NCBI RefSeq assembly: GCF_024519465.1
Contig: NZ_JALJRW010000006.1
Location: 13,445-77,444 of the forward strand
Length of the DNA stretch: 64,000 nucleotides
Source of the DNA: Stenotrophomonas sp. Ste86
Lineage (GTDB): Bacteria > Pseudomonadota > Gammaproteobacteria > Xanthomonadales > Xanthomonadaceae
Direction of reading: 5' to 3'
Part shown: piece by piece, positions 19,180 to 26,832 of the stretch
How positions within the stretch are numbered: position 1 is the stretch's first letter
How the letters are laid out: each line of letters starts with the position of its first letter
Translations under genes and position numbers: made by a program
The notes under the pieces: generated by a model
Databases searched by the model: none
The model's input: only the letters and a program-made list of their open reading frames with translations
Told to the model about the DNA's origin: nothing

Positions 19180-20017
19180 GTTCTTGCCTCTCCGTTCGAC
19201 CAAAGAGCCAAGCGTCCAGAGGTTCAGATGCAGATGCGCAGCACGAAACAGACCGCAAGAACGGAGAAAACGCATGGAAAGTGACGACGCTGCCCGTGAC
19301 ATAGAGCAGCATCTCACCAATATCCGAACGGAACGCACGCGCAGCCGCACGCGTCATTCGCTCCAGCAGGACCGCATCAATCTCTACGGTGTCTCGTGGG
19401 AAGTGCAACCCACGGTGGTCGCCGCCGAAAAACCAGGCGATAGCCGGGATACCTTTGGGCCTGGCGACATGGAACTGATGCTGAGCACGCTCGTCCTCGC
19501 CAAGCCGGGTCTCCTTCTTCCAGTCAAACAAGGACCACACCGACTTCTGCATCGGATCCTGCACGTGCGACAGATCTGCCGCCTCATAACCAACTCCATA
19601 TGCGAACTCAGGCGTTCTCGCATCCTGCATTTCACGCTTGATTTCAAACCACTGTACGTTTAATGGCGCCAAGCTCCGAGACACCCCCAGGCCACCAGTG
19701 TCATGACACAGTGACTCGCCGATGGCCAAGAGAGACTGCAGGCGAATGTGAAACCACCGAGTGTCAATGCAGTGCTCGCGCAGGAAGTCAGCAACGCCTG
19801 TCCCTTCCAGAATGAATACGCGATTGATCACGCGCGCATTCCTGAAACGTTCTACCGTCTGAATCCCGGGAGAGAGACGGAGATTCTCAGGCCAAGGCCT
19901 GGCTTCTAGTGCTGTAATTAGCTCATCAATGTGAATTGACGGCACGCCCGTCGCGTTTGCACGCATTGCGACTACATCCTTTTTATCGGAGTAGATGACT
20001 ATCGTCTTGCGCATCAT
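19169..20017 (-). CDS. Cluster 1 unrecognised protein, possibly ATP-grasp-like
   Basis: A 282-residue soluble protein with no family I recognise securely. It begins with a Rossmann-like strand (KTIVIYSDKKDV), has VINRVF near residue 64 and, after SRSLAPLNVQWFEIK, a segment PEFAYGVGYE. Later come RPKGIPAIAWFFGGD and EMLLYVTGSVVTFHAFSP. This order (NR strand, PLNVQW helix, PEF turn, RP-x-G-x-P) recalls the N-terminal part of ATP-grasp peptide ligases, but the usual catalytic residues are not evident. Two ATGs lie in tandem; the first overlaps the HExxH gene stop. It probably helps modify or bind the precursor. Confidence 0.55.
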   Translation of the reverse strand: MMRKTIVIYSDKKDVVAMRANATGVPSIHIDELITALEARPWPENLRLSPGIQTVERFRNARVINRVFILEGTGVADFLREHCIDTRWFHIRLQSLLAIGESLCHDTGGLGVSRSLAPLNVQWFEIKREMQDARTPEFAYGVGYEAADLSHVQDPMQKSVWSLFDWKKETRLGEDERAQHQFHVARPKGIPAIAWFFGGDHRGLHFPRDTVEIDAVLLERMTRAAARAFRSDIGEMLLYVTGSVVTFHAFSPFLRSVSCCASASEPLDAWLFGRTERQEHVV

Positions 20018-21282
20018 TTCCGCTCCCCATAGCGATACTGCAGCTTCATGCAGTCCTGCATCTGGTCGATCATCTGCCCGATATCACTATTTACCCCGCC
20101 CATGACCATCACTCGACTGCTCAGCTTTTGTTCGATCAGAAAGCCCGCAGCGCAGACAGAGAGCCTGTTCCGAATATGTGTCTCAGCTTCAGCGGATATA
20201 CCAGGAGACGACTCGAGATGGTTCTTTAGCAGTCTGTGGCACACGTAGTAGACAAAGACCGCATGAACATATGACGAGTTGGGAATCGGATTTCCGGACC
20301 ACGGGGAGACGACGCGGTACTTGTAGTCATTGGCGACGAAAAACCCATTGGTCAGCTCCCAGGCAGCCAGGAAGTTGTGCGTACTCTCGTGCATGATGCT
20401 CTCCATGCACGCTTCGACCGAAAGTTCGGGGTGATGAGTGTTCAGTAGTCGGATTGAACCTGGCTGCCGAGGCACATGCTCAGAACCGTAGCGGCGGGCG
20501 GCATCTGATCCGACTTCCTCGGACTTTCGCACGATGATCCGTCGTACGAAATTCCGGACAACGGAGCCGTACATAGGCTCCGCCCTGTCGATTGCCTCCA
20601 TCGCTTGGCATAGCTTTTCCGAAACATGGCGGCATTCACCCTCGGTCATCGGCAGTGACCTCTGACTAAGAACTCCTGAACGTGGCTCATGGTGAAGTGC
20701 CTGCGGGCTTTCTAGATCCAAGGTGATGCAGCCAGCAATCGTGGGGAGGCGATGCAACGCCCAGCAACCTGCACTGTCCTTCCGAGCTACGTAGTCGCCC
20801 ATCGGACTGTATGCAGCCCAGTGTCGGCATTCCGACAAATAGCCTGCAGCATTTCCGCAGGACAGTTCGGCGATTGCCTTTTCACGTGCGATGACATCGT
20901 GAATCGCGCTTAGCGCTCTGGCACGATGCTCCGTGCGATCCACATCGGTTCCATCCACACCTGGGCGGCCAGCCTTGGTCGACTCATGACTGAGGATGTG
21001 CTCACAGAATTCTGAACTCATCAGCACGCGGGCTCTGTGATCGGGCGCCATGCCCTGAAACATCGTGCGAATCGACTCAGCCATCATCCCAGTGGACTCG
21101 CAGGCGAGGAGACCATACAGCCTGCTCCGCATCCGTGTTAGCCGAGCCCACAGAATCCTCTCCACTACCTGATCCATGCCTGCGACGGCGTCCGCAATGT
21201 CCATCAGGCAACTGGGCCTGCTTACGTCAGATCCTTGCGCCTCGCTTTCTACCCTCATCCTCGCCCCCAGTGACTCATTCAT
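20014..21282 (-). CDS. Cluster 1 HExxH peptide-modification protein
   Basis: A 422-residue protein of the HExxH-motif putative peptide-modification family (mod_HExxH; some members are described as alpha-ketoglutarate-dependent peptide beta-hydroxylases). The metal motif is MHESTHNFL with H298, E299 and H302. The likely third ligand is H340 in NSSYVHAVFVYYV, preceded by SPWSGNPIP as in the family. The N-terminal 200 residues are divergent and may bind the precursor. GAGG lies 7 nt before the ATG at 21282. It is the first gene after the precursor and overlaps the next gene (ATGA). It probably hydroxylates residues of the His-rich tail. Confidence 0.8.
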   Translation of the reverse strand: MNESLGARMRVESEAQGSDVSRPSCLMDIADAVAGMDQVVERILWARLTRMRSRLYGLLACESTGMMAESIRTMFQGMAPDHRARVLMSSEFCEHILSHESTKAGRPGVDGTDVDRTEHRARALSAIHDVIAREKAIAELSCGNAAGYLSECRHWAAYSPMGDYVARKDSAGCWALHRLPTIAGCITLDLESPQALHHEPRSGVLSQRSLPMTEGECRHVSEKLCQAMEAIDRAEPMYGSVVRNFVRRIIVRKSEEVGSDAARRYGSEHVPRQPGSIRLLNTHHPELSVEACMESIMHESTHNFLAAWELTNGFFVANDYKYRVVSPWSGNPIPNSSYVHAVFVYYVCHRLLKNHLESSPGISAEAETHIRNRLSVCAAGFLIEQKLSSRVMVMGGVNSDIGQMIDQMQDCMKLQYRYGERK

Positions 21283-21369
21283 CCTTAAACCTCACCATGC
21301 TTTCCATTTGTCCCTCGATCGGCCGACGCTGGCATCCGGAGGCATCTCATGGAAGTGACGTAGTCGAGA

Positions 21370-21391
21370 GGGGCGGGGAAATCCCCGCCCC
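21370..21391 (-). terminator. Attenuator-like hairpin after the cluster 1 precursor
   Basis: GGGGCGGGG (21370-21378) and CCCCGCCCC (21383-21391) form a perfect 9-bp stem with an AAAT loop, 7 nt past the precursor stop on the minus strand. It has no U-tract, so it is more likely a partial terminator or an mRNA stabiliser that keeps precursor levels above enzyme levels. The same arrangement occurs in cluster 2 at 34030-34054. Confidence 0.6.
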
Positions 21392-21397
21392 CGTCCT

Positions 21398-21706
21398 TTA
21401 GACGTCGAATCGGCCGTCCAGAGCCACACGCAAGGCAGATGCCTGCTGCTTGCTCACGGTGTCGTGATGATGGTGGGAACCAAATGAGTCCGAGTGATGG
21501 TGCCCATCGGCGAGAAGGCCTAAGTGTTCTCCTTGGAACTCACTCATGCCAAGAGCATCGACATTCGCCTGAATGGAAGTCGATGCACCAATGTCGTTGC
21601 CGAGCATGCTGTCCGGTGCTGCAGCGGAAGCCGAAGCGGCGGCCGCGACACCGGCAATGATCAGCGTAAGAGAGGAAAGAGTCTTTGCAGCAGTACCTTG
21701 AGTCAT
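21398..21706 (-). CDS. Cluster 1 His-rich precursor peptide
   Basis: A 102-residue peptide, probably the substrate of the cluster. GGAG lies 8 nt before the ATG at 21706. Residues 1-30 look like a Sec signal (LSSLTLIIAGVAAAASASA), unusual for a modified peptide. Residues 53-65, GMSEFQGEHLGLL, match residues 28-40 of the cluster 2 precursor in spacing. After ADG (66-68) comes a His-rich tail with HHH at 69-71 and HHHH at 78-81, then a less biased C-terminus ending in DGRFDV. Length and signal peptide are larger than usual for a RiPP precursor; the alternative is a small secreted metal-binding protein. Confidence 0.7.
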   Translation of the reverse strand: MTQGTAAKTLSSLTLIIAGVAAAASASAAAPDSMLGNDIGASTSIQANVDALGMSEFQGEHLGLLADGHHHSDSFGSHHHHDTVSKQQASALRVALDGRFDV

Positions 21707-22133
21707 TTTTTTTACTCCATGTAGTTTGGCTTTTTGTATTCTCCTGAGCTTCAAACGTGATCAGTTCTCTGGCTCGATTCGATTGAACGACCTGCCAGCG
21801 ACCCACCGCAACATCAATGCTGTGCAACGCGCAGCTCTGCTCGGGACGAGCGACGATATGCGATACGCTCGAGGTGTTCGAATGGCCCGCTACGAGCTCT
21901 CAGCGCACGCGCCTACAGCTGACCGCTATCGCAAGCGGTCAGGCGCTCAATGTTGCTAACACCTTGTCCAATGATGCACGAAGCAATAGCTTTCCCCGCA
22001 TTGCAAATGCGCGTCCATCAGCACTTCCAATCACCATTCCACGCAAAAGCCGATACAGTAATCCGACGATCGGAATTAAGCATCAGAGGCTGCGATGCAT
22101 GTCCGGTGCAAGGCAGCACTGGCGGAGGAATTT
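21707..22133. other. Divergent control region of cluster 1
   Basis: 427 nt between the precursor gene and the regulator gene, with no convincing coding frame. It holds the perfect inverted repeat TGACCGCT-ATCGCA-AGCGGTCA at 21920-21941, and an imperfect one, TAATCCG-ACGAT-CGGAATTA, at 22059-22078, 56 nt before the regulator start. The 5' untranslated stretch before the precursor (21707-21760) is A/T-rich. Confidence 0.5.
21920..21941. promoter_or_regulatory. Inverted repeat, candidate operator of the XRE-type regulator
   Basis: TGACCGCT (21920-21927) and AGCGGTCA (21934-21941) are perfect inverse copies around ATCGCA. It lies midway between the divergent precursor and regulator genes, where a Cro/CI-type dimer would be expected to bind. 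Binding is inferred. Confidence 0.4.
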
Positions 22134-22484
22134 ATGGAATTTTGTATTGATTCGTTGTCAGCCCGTATCCGCGTTGCGCGCGTGAGCAGCGGGCTTTCGC
22201 AAACCGAGCTCTCCAAGGCGTTGAAGGTCAACCGGTCGACAGTGGGTCATTGGGAACGCGAGTTCGGCTTCGTGCCCTCAATTGAACACCTTAGCGAATT
22301 GGGCCGCATTACCCGCGTGAGCGTGTCCTGGCTGATTTCAGGCGATTCGGTCGCCGCTGGCGGAATGCCGGAGGGAACGCGTCACCTTCTGGAGGCCAGC
22401 ATGCTCACTACGTCGCGTAACCTTCCGATCTCATTTCTCAACAGCATCCTTGAGCTGATGAGGTCTGCTGAACGTCATCTCTGA
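22134..22484 (+). CDS. Cluster 1 XRE/CI-type transcriptional regulator
   Basis: A 116-residue DNA-binding protein. The helix-turn-helix covers residues about 8-62: SARIRVARVSSGLSQTELSK, ALKVNRSTVGHWERE and LGRITRVSVSWLISGD. The remaining 50 residues may dimerise. GGAGG lies 5 nt before the ATG at 22134, which rules out the upstream frame. It is transcribed away from the precursor gene and is the natural candidate regulator of the cluster. It marks the right edge of the AT-richer island; the Cof phosphatase gene begins the backbone again. Confidence 0.85.
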   Translation: MEFCIDSLSARIRVARVSSGLSQTELSKALKVNRSTVGHWEREFGFVPSIEHLSELGRITRVSVSWLISGDSVAAGGMPEGTRHLLEASMLTTSRNLPISFLNSILELMRSAERHL

Positions 22485-22538
22485 CCTCGTGCGCCTGATT
22501 GAGCGTTTCGTGCGCTCACGCGGCTGAACCAACCGCTG

Positions 22539-23381
22539 CTACTTACTACCGCCAAGCACAAGCCGTTCAATCGCCAGAGCCACGCCGTCCTCTGCATTGG
22601 TCGCGGTCTCAAAGCGCGCGGTCTGCTTCACCGCCTCGATCGCATTGCCCATCGCCACGCTGGTGCCGGCAAACTGCAGCATGGTCAGGTCGTTTTCCTG
22701 GTCGCCGAGCGCCATCACGTTGGCCGCATCCACGCCCAGGTGCTTGGCCAGTTTCTGCAGGCTCGGCCCCTTGCCCGCCCGATGGTCGAACACCTCCAGG
22801 AAGAACGGGGCGCTCTTGAGCACCGCGAAGCGATCGGTCAGTTCCGATGGCAGGCGTTTGATTGCCGCGTCCAGCACGTGCGGCTCGTCGATCATCATCA
22901 GCTTGATGAACTGCATCGCCGGGTCCATGTCCTCCCCCCGCCGGTAAGACAGGGGCGCATGCGACAGGTGCGAGTCGGCCACGGTGTAGATGCTGATGTC
23001 CTGGTTGGGCGTGTAGATGCGCAGTCCATCCATCGCCTGGAAGTGGATGCCCAGATCGCGCGCGATGCGCTCGCAGAACATGAAGTCCTCGAAGCTCAGC
23101 GGGTACTCGACCACGCGCTGGCCGCTGCCGAGGTTCTCCACCACCGCGCCGTTGCAGGCGATGCAGAACTCCGCATCGCCCTCGATGCCCAGTTCGCTCA
23201 GGAACGGCGCCAGCCCGGACACCGGTCGGCCACTGGCCAGCACAACCCGCACACCCTGCGCGCGGGCTGCGGCAATGGCCTGCTTAACACGCGGCGTAAG
23301 CTGGTGGGCCGGGTTGAGCAGGGTGCCGTCCATGTCGATGGCGACGAGGTGGACCGAGTCGGGGCGGTGTTGCATATCCAT
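22539..23381 (-). CDS. Cof-type HAD-IIB phosphatase (YidA-like)
   Basis: A 280-residue sugar-phosphate or cofactor phosphatase. HAD motif I is VAIDMDGTLLN, motif II is VVLASGRP, the motif III Lys is in GKGPSLQKL, and motif IV is VMALGDQENDLTML. A C2B cap lies between motifs II and III. The ATG at 23381 (MDMQHRP) is preferred because the longer frame begins with TTG; the ATG at 23375 is also possible. It is transcribed away from comM. Confidence 0.9.
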   Translation of the reverse strand: MDMQHRPDSVHLVAIDMDGTLLNPAHQLTPRVKQAIAAARAQGVRVVLASGRPVSGLAPFLSELGIEGDAEFCIACNGAVVENLGSGQRVVEYPLSFEDFMFCERIARDLGIHFQAMDGLRIYTPNQDISIYTVADSHLSHAPLSYRRGEDMDPAMQFIKLMMIDEPHVLDAAIKRLPSELTDRFAVLKSAPFFLEVFDHRAGKGPSLQKLAKHLGVDAANVMALGDQENDLTMLQFAGTSVAMGNAIEAVKQTARFETATNAEDGVALAIERLVLGGSK

Positions 23382-23543
23382 CAGGTTCAATGTTCGGGCG
23401 GTGCAGGGGGATGTCCAGTCTAGCGGCAGCGCATGAACGTCCGCGACCGCAGAAGCCCGACGGCAGGCCGGTGCGAATGCCTACATACCGGCCTGCGCGC
23501 AGCCGCCATCATCGCCCCCATCCCAAGCAACCGTGGTAACCGC

Positions 23544-25052
23544 ATGAGCCTGGCGCTCGTCCACAGCCGTGCCCGCGCCGGCGTCAACGCGCCCGCGGTC
23601 CGTATCGAAGTGCTGCTCTCCGGCGGGCTGCCGCACACCCAGATGGTGGGCCTGCCGGAAACCGCCGTGCGCGAATCGCGCGACCGCGTGCGCGCGGCCA
23701 TCGTCTGCTCGCAGTTCGAGTTCCCGCAGCGGCGCATCACCATCAACCTGGCGCCGGCTGACCTGCCCAAGGAAGGTGGACGTTTCGATCTGGCCATCGC
23801 ACTGGGCATCCTGGCCGCCAGCGGGCAGATCGATGCGCAGGTGTTGTCGCGCTATGAGTTCCTGGGTGAGCTGGCCCTCACCGGTGAACTGCGTGGGGTC
23901 AACGGCGTGCTGCCCGCCGCGCTGGCCGCCGCCCGCCTCGACCGCACGCTGATCGTGCCACCGGAGAACGCGGCCGAAGCCGGGCTGGCCGGGCATGCCG
24001 ACGTGCGCGTGGCGCGCACCCTGCTGGAGGTTTGTGCCGGGTTGGGCGAACGCGAGCTTCCGCGCGCCATGCCGGTGGACATTGCCGGTGCGCCGATGGC
24101 GGACCTGCGCGACGTACGCGGCCAGCCGCAGGCGCGGCGGGCATTGGAAGTGGCCGCGGCCGGTGGCCACCATCTGCTGCTGATCGGCACGCCAGGATGC
24201 GGCAAGACCCTGCTGGCCTCGCGGCTGCCAGGCATCTTGCCCGACGCCACCGATGCCGAAGCGCTGGAGACGGCCACCGTCACCGCCTGCAGCGGGCACG
24301 GCATCGACGCCGCGCGTTGGCGGCAACGGCCTTACCGATCGCCGCATCACACCGCCAGCGCTGCGTCGCTGGTGGGGGGCGGCACCTATCCGCGCCCCGG
24401 GGAAATATCGCTGGCCCACAACGGCGTGCTGTTCCTGGACGAATTGCCCGAATGGAGCCGGCACACGCTGGAGGTGCTGCGCGAGCCGCTTGAAAGTGGG
24501 CAGGTCGTGGTCGCAAGGGCGTCGCGCACCGAGATCTTCCCTGCACGCTTCCAGTTGGTTGCGGCCATGAATCCGTGTCCCTGCGGTTGGGCCGGCGACC
24601 GGAGCGGACGTTGCCGCTGTGCGGCCGACAGCATCCAGCGCTATCGCGGCCGCGTGTCCGGCCCGTTGCTGGACCGCATCGACCTGCACGTGGAGGTACC
24701 ACGACTGGAACCGCAGGAGCTGCGCGATGAGCAACCGCACGGCGAGGACAGTAAGGCCGTACGTGCGCGCGTGGTTGCCGCGCGCAGCGTGCAGGTGGGG
24801 CGCAGCGGGAAACCGAATGCGCAGCTGCTTCCCGCCGAGCTTGCGCAGCACTGCCGGCTGTCCAAGGACGACAGAACGCTGCTGGAAGATGCAGTCGAGC
24901 GCCTGCAGCTCTCGGCCCGGTCGATGCACCGTATCCTGCGCGTGGCACGCACCGTGGCCGATCTGGACGGACAGGCCGACATCGCCACATCGCATGTGGC
25001 CGAGGCCATCGGCTATCGGCAGCTGGACCGGGGGACGGGGCTCCAGTGTTGA
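23544..25052 (+). CDS. comM: ComM, Mg-chelatase-like AAA+ helicase for natural transformation
   Basis: A 502-residue AAA+ ATPase. ComM drives branch migration during integration of transforming DNA. The N-terminal Lon-protease-like domain (to about residue 170) has VEVLLSGGLP-type strands and MVGLPETAVRESRDRV. Walker A is GTPGCGKT at 215-222, Walker B is GVLFLDELPEW, and a Cys cluster NPCPCGWAGDRSGRC follows, as in the family. The ATG at 23544 starts the conserved MSLALVHSRA. The gene is complete, although comM is a known insertion site for islands in other genera. Confidence 0.94.
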   Translation: MSLALVHSRARAGVNAPAVRIEVLLSGGLPHTQMVGLPETAVRESRDRVRAAIVCSQFEFPQRRITINLAPADLPKEGGRFDLAIALGILAASGQIDAQVLSRYEFLGELALTGELRGVNGVLPAALAAARLDRTLIVPPENAAEAGLAGHADVRVARTLLEVCAGLGERELPRAMPVDIAGAPMADLRDVRGQPQARRALEVAAAGGHHLLLIGTPGCGKTLLASRLPGILPDATDAEALETATVTACSGHGIDAARWRQRPYRSPHHTASAASLVGGGTYPRPGEISLAHNGVLFLDELPEWSRHTLEVLREPLESGQVVVARASRTEIFPARFQLVAAMNPCPCGWAGDRSGRCRCAADSIQRYRGRVSGPLLDRIDLHVEVPRLEPQELRDEQPHGEDSKAVRARVVAARSVQVGRSGKPNAQLLPAELAQHCRLSKDDRTLLEDAVERLQLSARSMHRILRVARTVADLDGQADIATSHVAEAIGYRQLDRGTGLQC

Positions 25053-25642
25053 TCCAACCGCAAAGGAAATTTGTGGATAGGCCCCTTAGTCGCAATGGTC
25101 TACGGAAGATGCCCGGCGATCAGGAAGCCGTCGGGATCACACTGCTCCACCGCGATCTCGCACGGCTCGCCCCCGGCTGATGCCGGATAGCGCCGCGCGG
25201 GTGTCTGGGGGTCGTCGCTGAAAAACCGTACAACTCCGGCCTCCTGGCCGGCGGTGCCCACCACGAGTACCAGCAGGCCACGCCACAGACGCTTGCGCGC
25301 GTGGAGGCACTGCGCCAAGCCTGCGCCGAGTACCAGGCGCACATCCGCGCTGCAATTCTCGCTGGCCCATCTGGCCGTGGCGGCAGTCATTCCTACGGCG
25401 AGCCAGCGCAGCCGCATCGCCAAGAACCCTGCGCTGGCCGCTGAAGTGATCCGGCCGGTTCCTGGCAGAAGCTGCGTAAGCGGGAACTGATCTCAGCGGA
25501 AGCGCCGCTGCCGCCGAGAGGGGCGGAGAGCATCCCGCCCTCGGCACCGAGGCCCTGGTAAGGCGTATCGCTGGAGAATTCCCCGATTGAGAATGTGCCT
25601 CGTCGTCCCGCTGCGTGATGTCATGTCCATGGTCCATGTAGC
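25053..25642. other. Degraded-looking stretch between comM and the Lrp remnant
   Basis: 590 nt without a gene I can support. A plus-strand stretch at about 25262-25440 reads EYQQATPQTLARVEALRQAC and further coding-like sequence, but has a stop upstream and no start. A minus-strand frame (25100-25423) ends in a coding-like CEIAVEQCDPDGFLIAGHLP. These two overlap, so at most one is real. Together with the damaged Lrp gene that follows, this suggests decay after loss or insertion of genes. Confidence 0.4.
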
Positions 25643-26101
25643 ATGCAAGACGTGCTTGGAGGTATCTGCAACCGGAGCTCCTGTGTGGCCGAGCGCGTGG
25701 CTCTCTCCCCCAGCGCCTGCCTGGCGCGCGTGCGCACCCTGGAGACCAAGGGGCTGATCCGTGGCTATCGCGCGCACGTGGCGGTGGACCGCATCCGCTC
25801 GGTCACGGTGGTGCTCGCGCTGGTCACCTTCAAGCAGCATGTGCTGGAAGAATTTACCGCCTTCGACCGCCGCATCCTGGCCATGCCCGAGGTGGTCGAG
25901 GCCTGCCGCATCTCCGGCGCGTTGGACTACCTGCTGCGGGTGATCGTCAACGATGTGCACCATTGGAAGGACATCGCCCGGCTGCTGCTCGGCGGCGACT
26001 ACCGCGTGGAAAAGATCGTGTCGCAGTTCCTGATGGACGAAGTGAAACCCTTCAGCGGCTATCCACTGGTGGATGCGTCGTCGAGCAAACGCAGCGGGTA
26101 A
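25643..26101 (+). pseudogene. Lrp/AsnC-family regulator with damaged N-terminus
   Basis: A 152-codon frame whose residues 17-152 are a good Lrp/AsnC regulator: AERVALSPSACLARVRTLE (recognition helix), LIRGYRAHVAVD, then the RAM ligand domain with YLLRVIVNDVHHW and VEKIVSQFLMDEVK. The first helix of the helix-turn-helix is missing: residues 1-16 (MQDVLGGICNRSSCV) do not resemble the usual LD-x-x-D-x-x-IL start, and no frame upstream restores it. Either the gene is a 5' remnant or it uses an altered N-terminus. It lies 51 nt upstream of the VOC gene. Confidence 0.55.
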
Positions 26102-26152
26102 ATGGTGCGCCGTGCACTGGACCTGCACGCACGTCCGCTGCACCATGCCTGC

Positions 26153-26824
26153 ATGCGTATCGAACACCTGACCCTGCCGGTTTCCGATCTCGCCGCCGTG
26201 GCGGCGTACTTCGGCGACGTGCTGCAATTGCCGGTGGACGGTAGTCGCGTGCAGGTGGGCTGGAGCGCCTTGCAGCTTGTTCCAGCGGGCGAACTGCCGG
26301 TCGGCGGCGTGCATCTTGCCTTCAACGTGCCGCACAACCGCTTCACCGAAGCCACCGCGTGGCTGGACGCACGCGCCACGCGCCAGCGCAACGCCGAAGG
26401 TAAGGAGCACTTCACCTTCGAAGGCCGCTGGGATTCGGAATCGATCTACTTCACCGGCCCCGACGGCCTGATCCTGGAGCTGATCGCACGCCGGCGCCTG
26501 CCCGCGTCGGCGCTGCACGGCGCCTTCCACGGCAGCGAGATGACCTGCATCAGCGAGGTCGGCCTGCCGGCAGTGTCCGTTGCTGTCACGCAGGCGCGGA
26601 TCGAAGCCACGTTCGGCCTGGAACCGCTGTCGCCACCAACGCCCTATTTCGCGCCGATGGGCGATGACGAAGGGCTGTTGATCGTGGCCGACGCCACCCG
26701 CCGCTGGTTCCCCGAGCAGCGCTCGCTGCCCAATGCACGGGGCGTGCAGGCGCGGTTGAGCGGCGTTACGGCCGGCGCCGAACTCATCGACGCTGCGCTC
26801 GGTTGGCGCATGTATTCGGCCTGA
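26153..26824 (+). CDS. VOC-superfamily (glyoxalase/bleomycin-resistance fold) protein
   Basis: A 223-residue protein with two beta-alpha-beta-beta-beta modules. The first starts MRIEHLTLPVSDLAAVAAYF and ends with IYFTGPDGLILELIARR, where Glu is a metal ligand in the family. The second module starts at EVGLPAVSVAVTQ and is more degenerate. The start at 26153 gives the classical N-terminus. The function is unknown: it could be a dioxygenase, an isomerase or a binding protein. It converges on the TPM-domain gene, with 8 nt between their stops. Confidence 0.8.
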   Translation: MRIEHLTLPVSDLAAVAAYFGDVLQLPVDGSRVQVGWSALQLVPAGELPVGGVHLAFNVPHNRFTEATAWLDARATRQRNAEGKEHFTFEGRWDSESIYFTGPDGLILELIARRRLPASALHGAFHGSEMTCISEVGLPAVSVAVTQARIEATFGLEPLSPPTPYFAPMGDDEGLLIVADATRRWFPEQRSLPNARGVQARLSGVTAGAELIDAALGWRMYSA

Positions 26825-26832
26825 TCCGACGC

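Noticed and set aside
23544..25052. comM as an integration site of an element
   Set aside because: The gene is complete from conserved start to end, and there is no integrase nearby.
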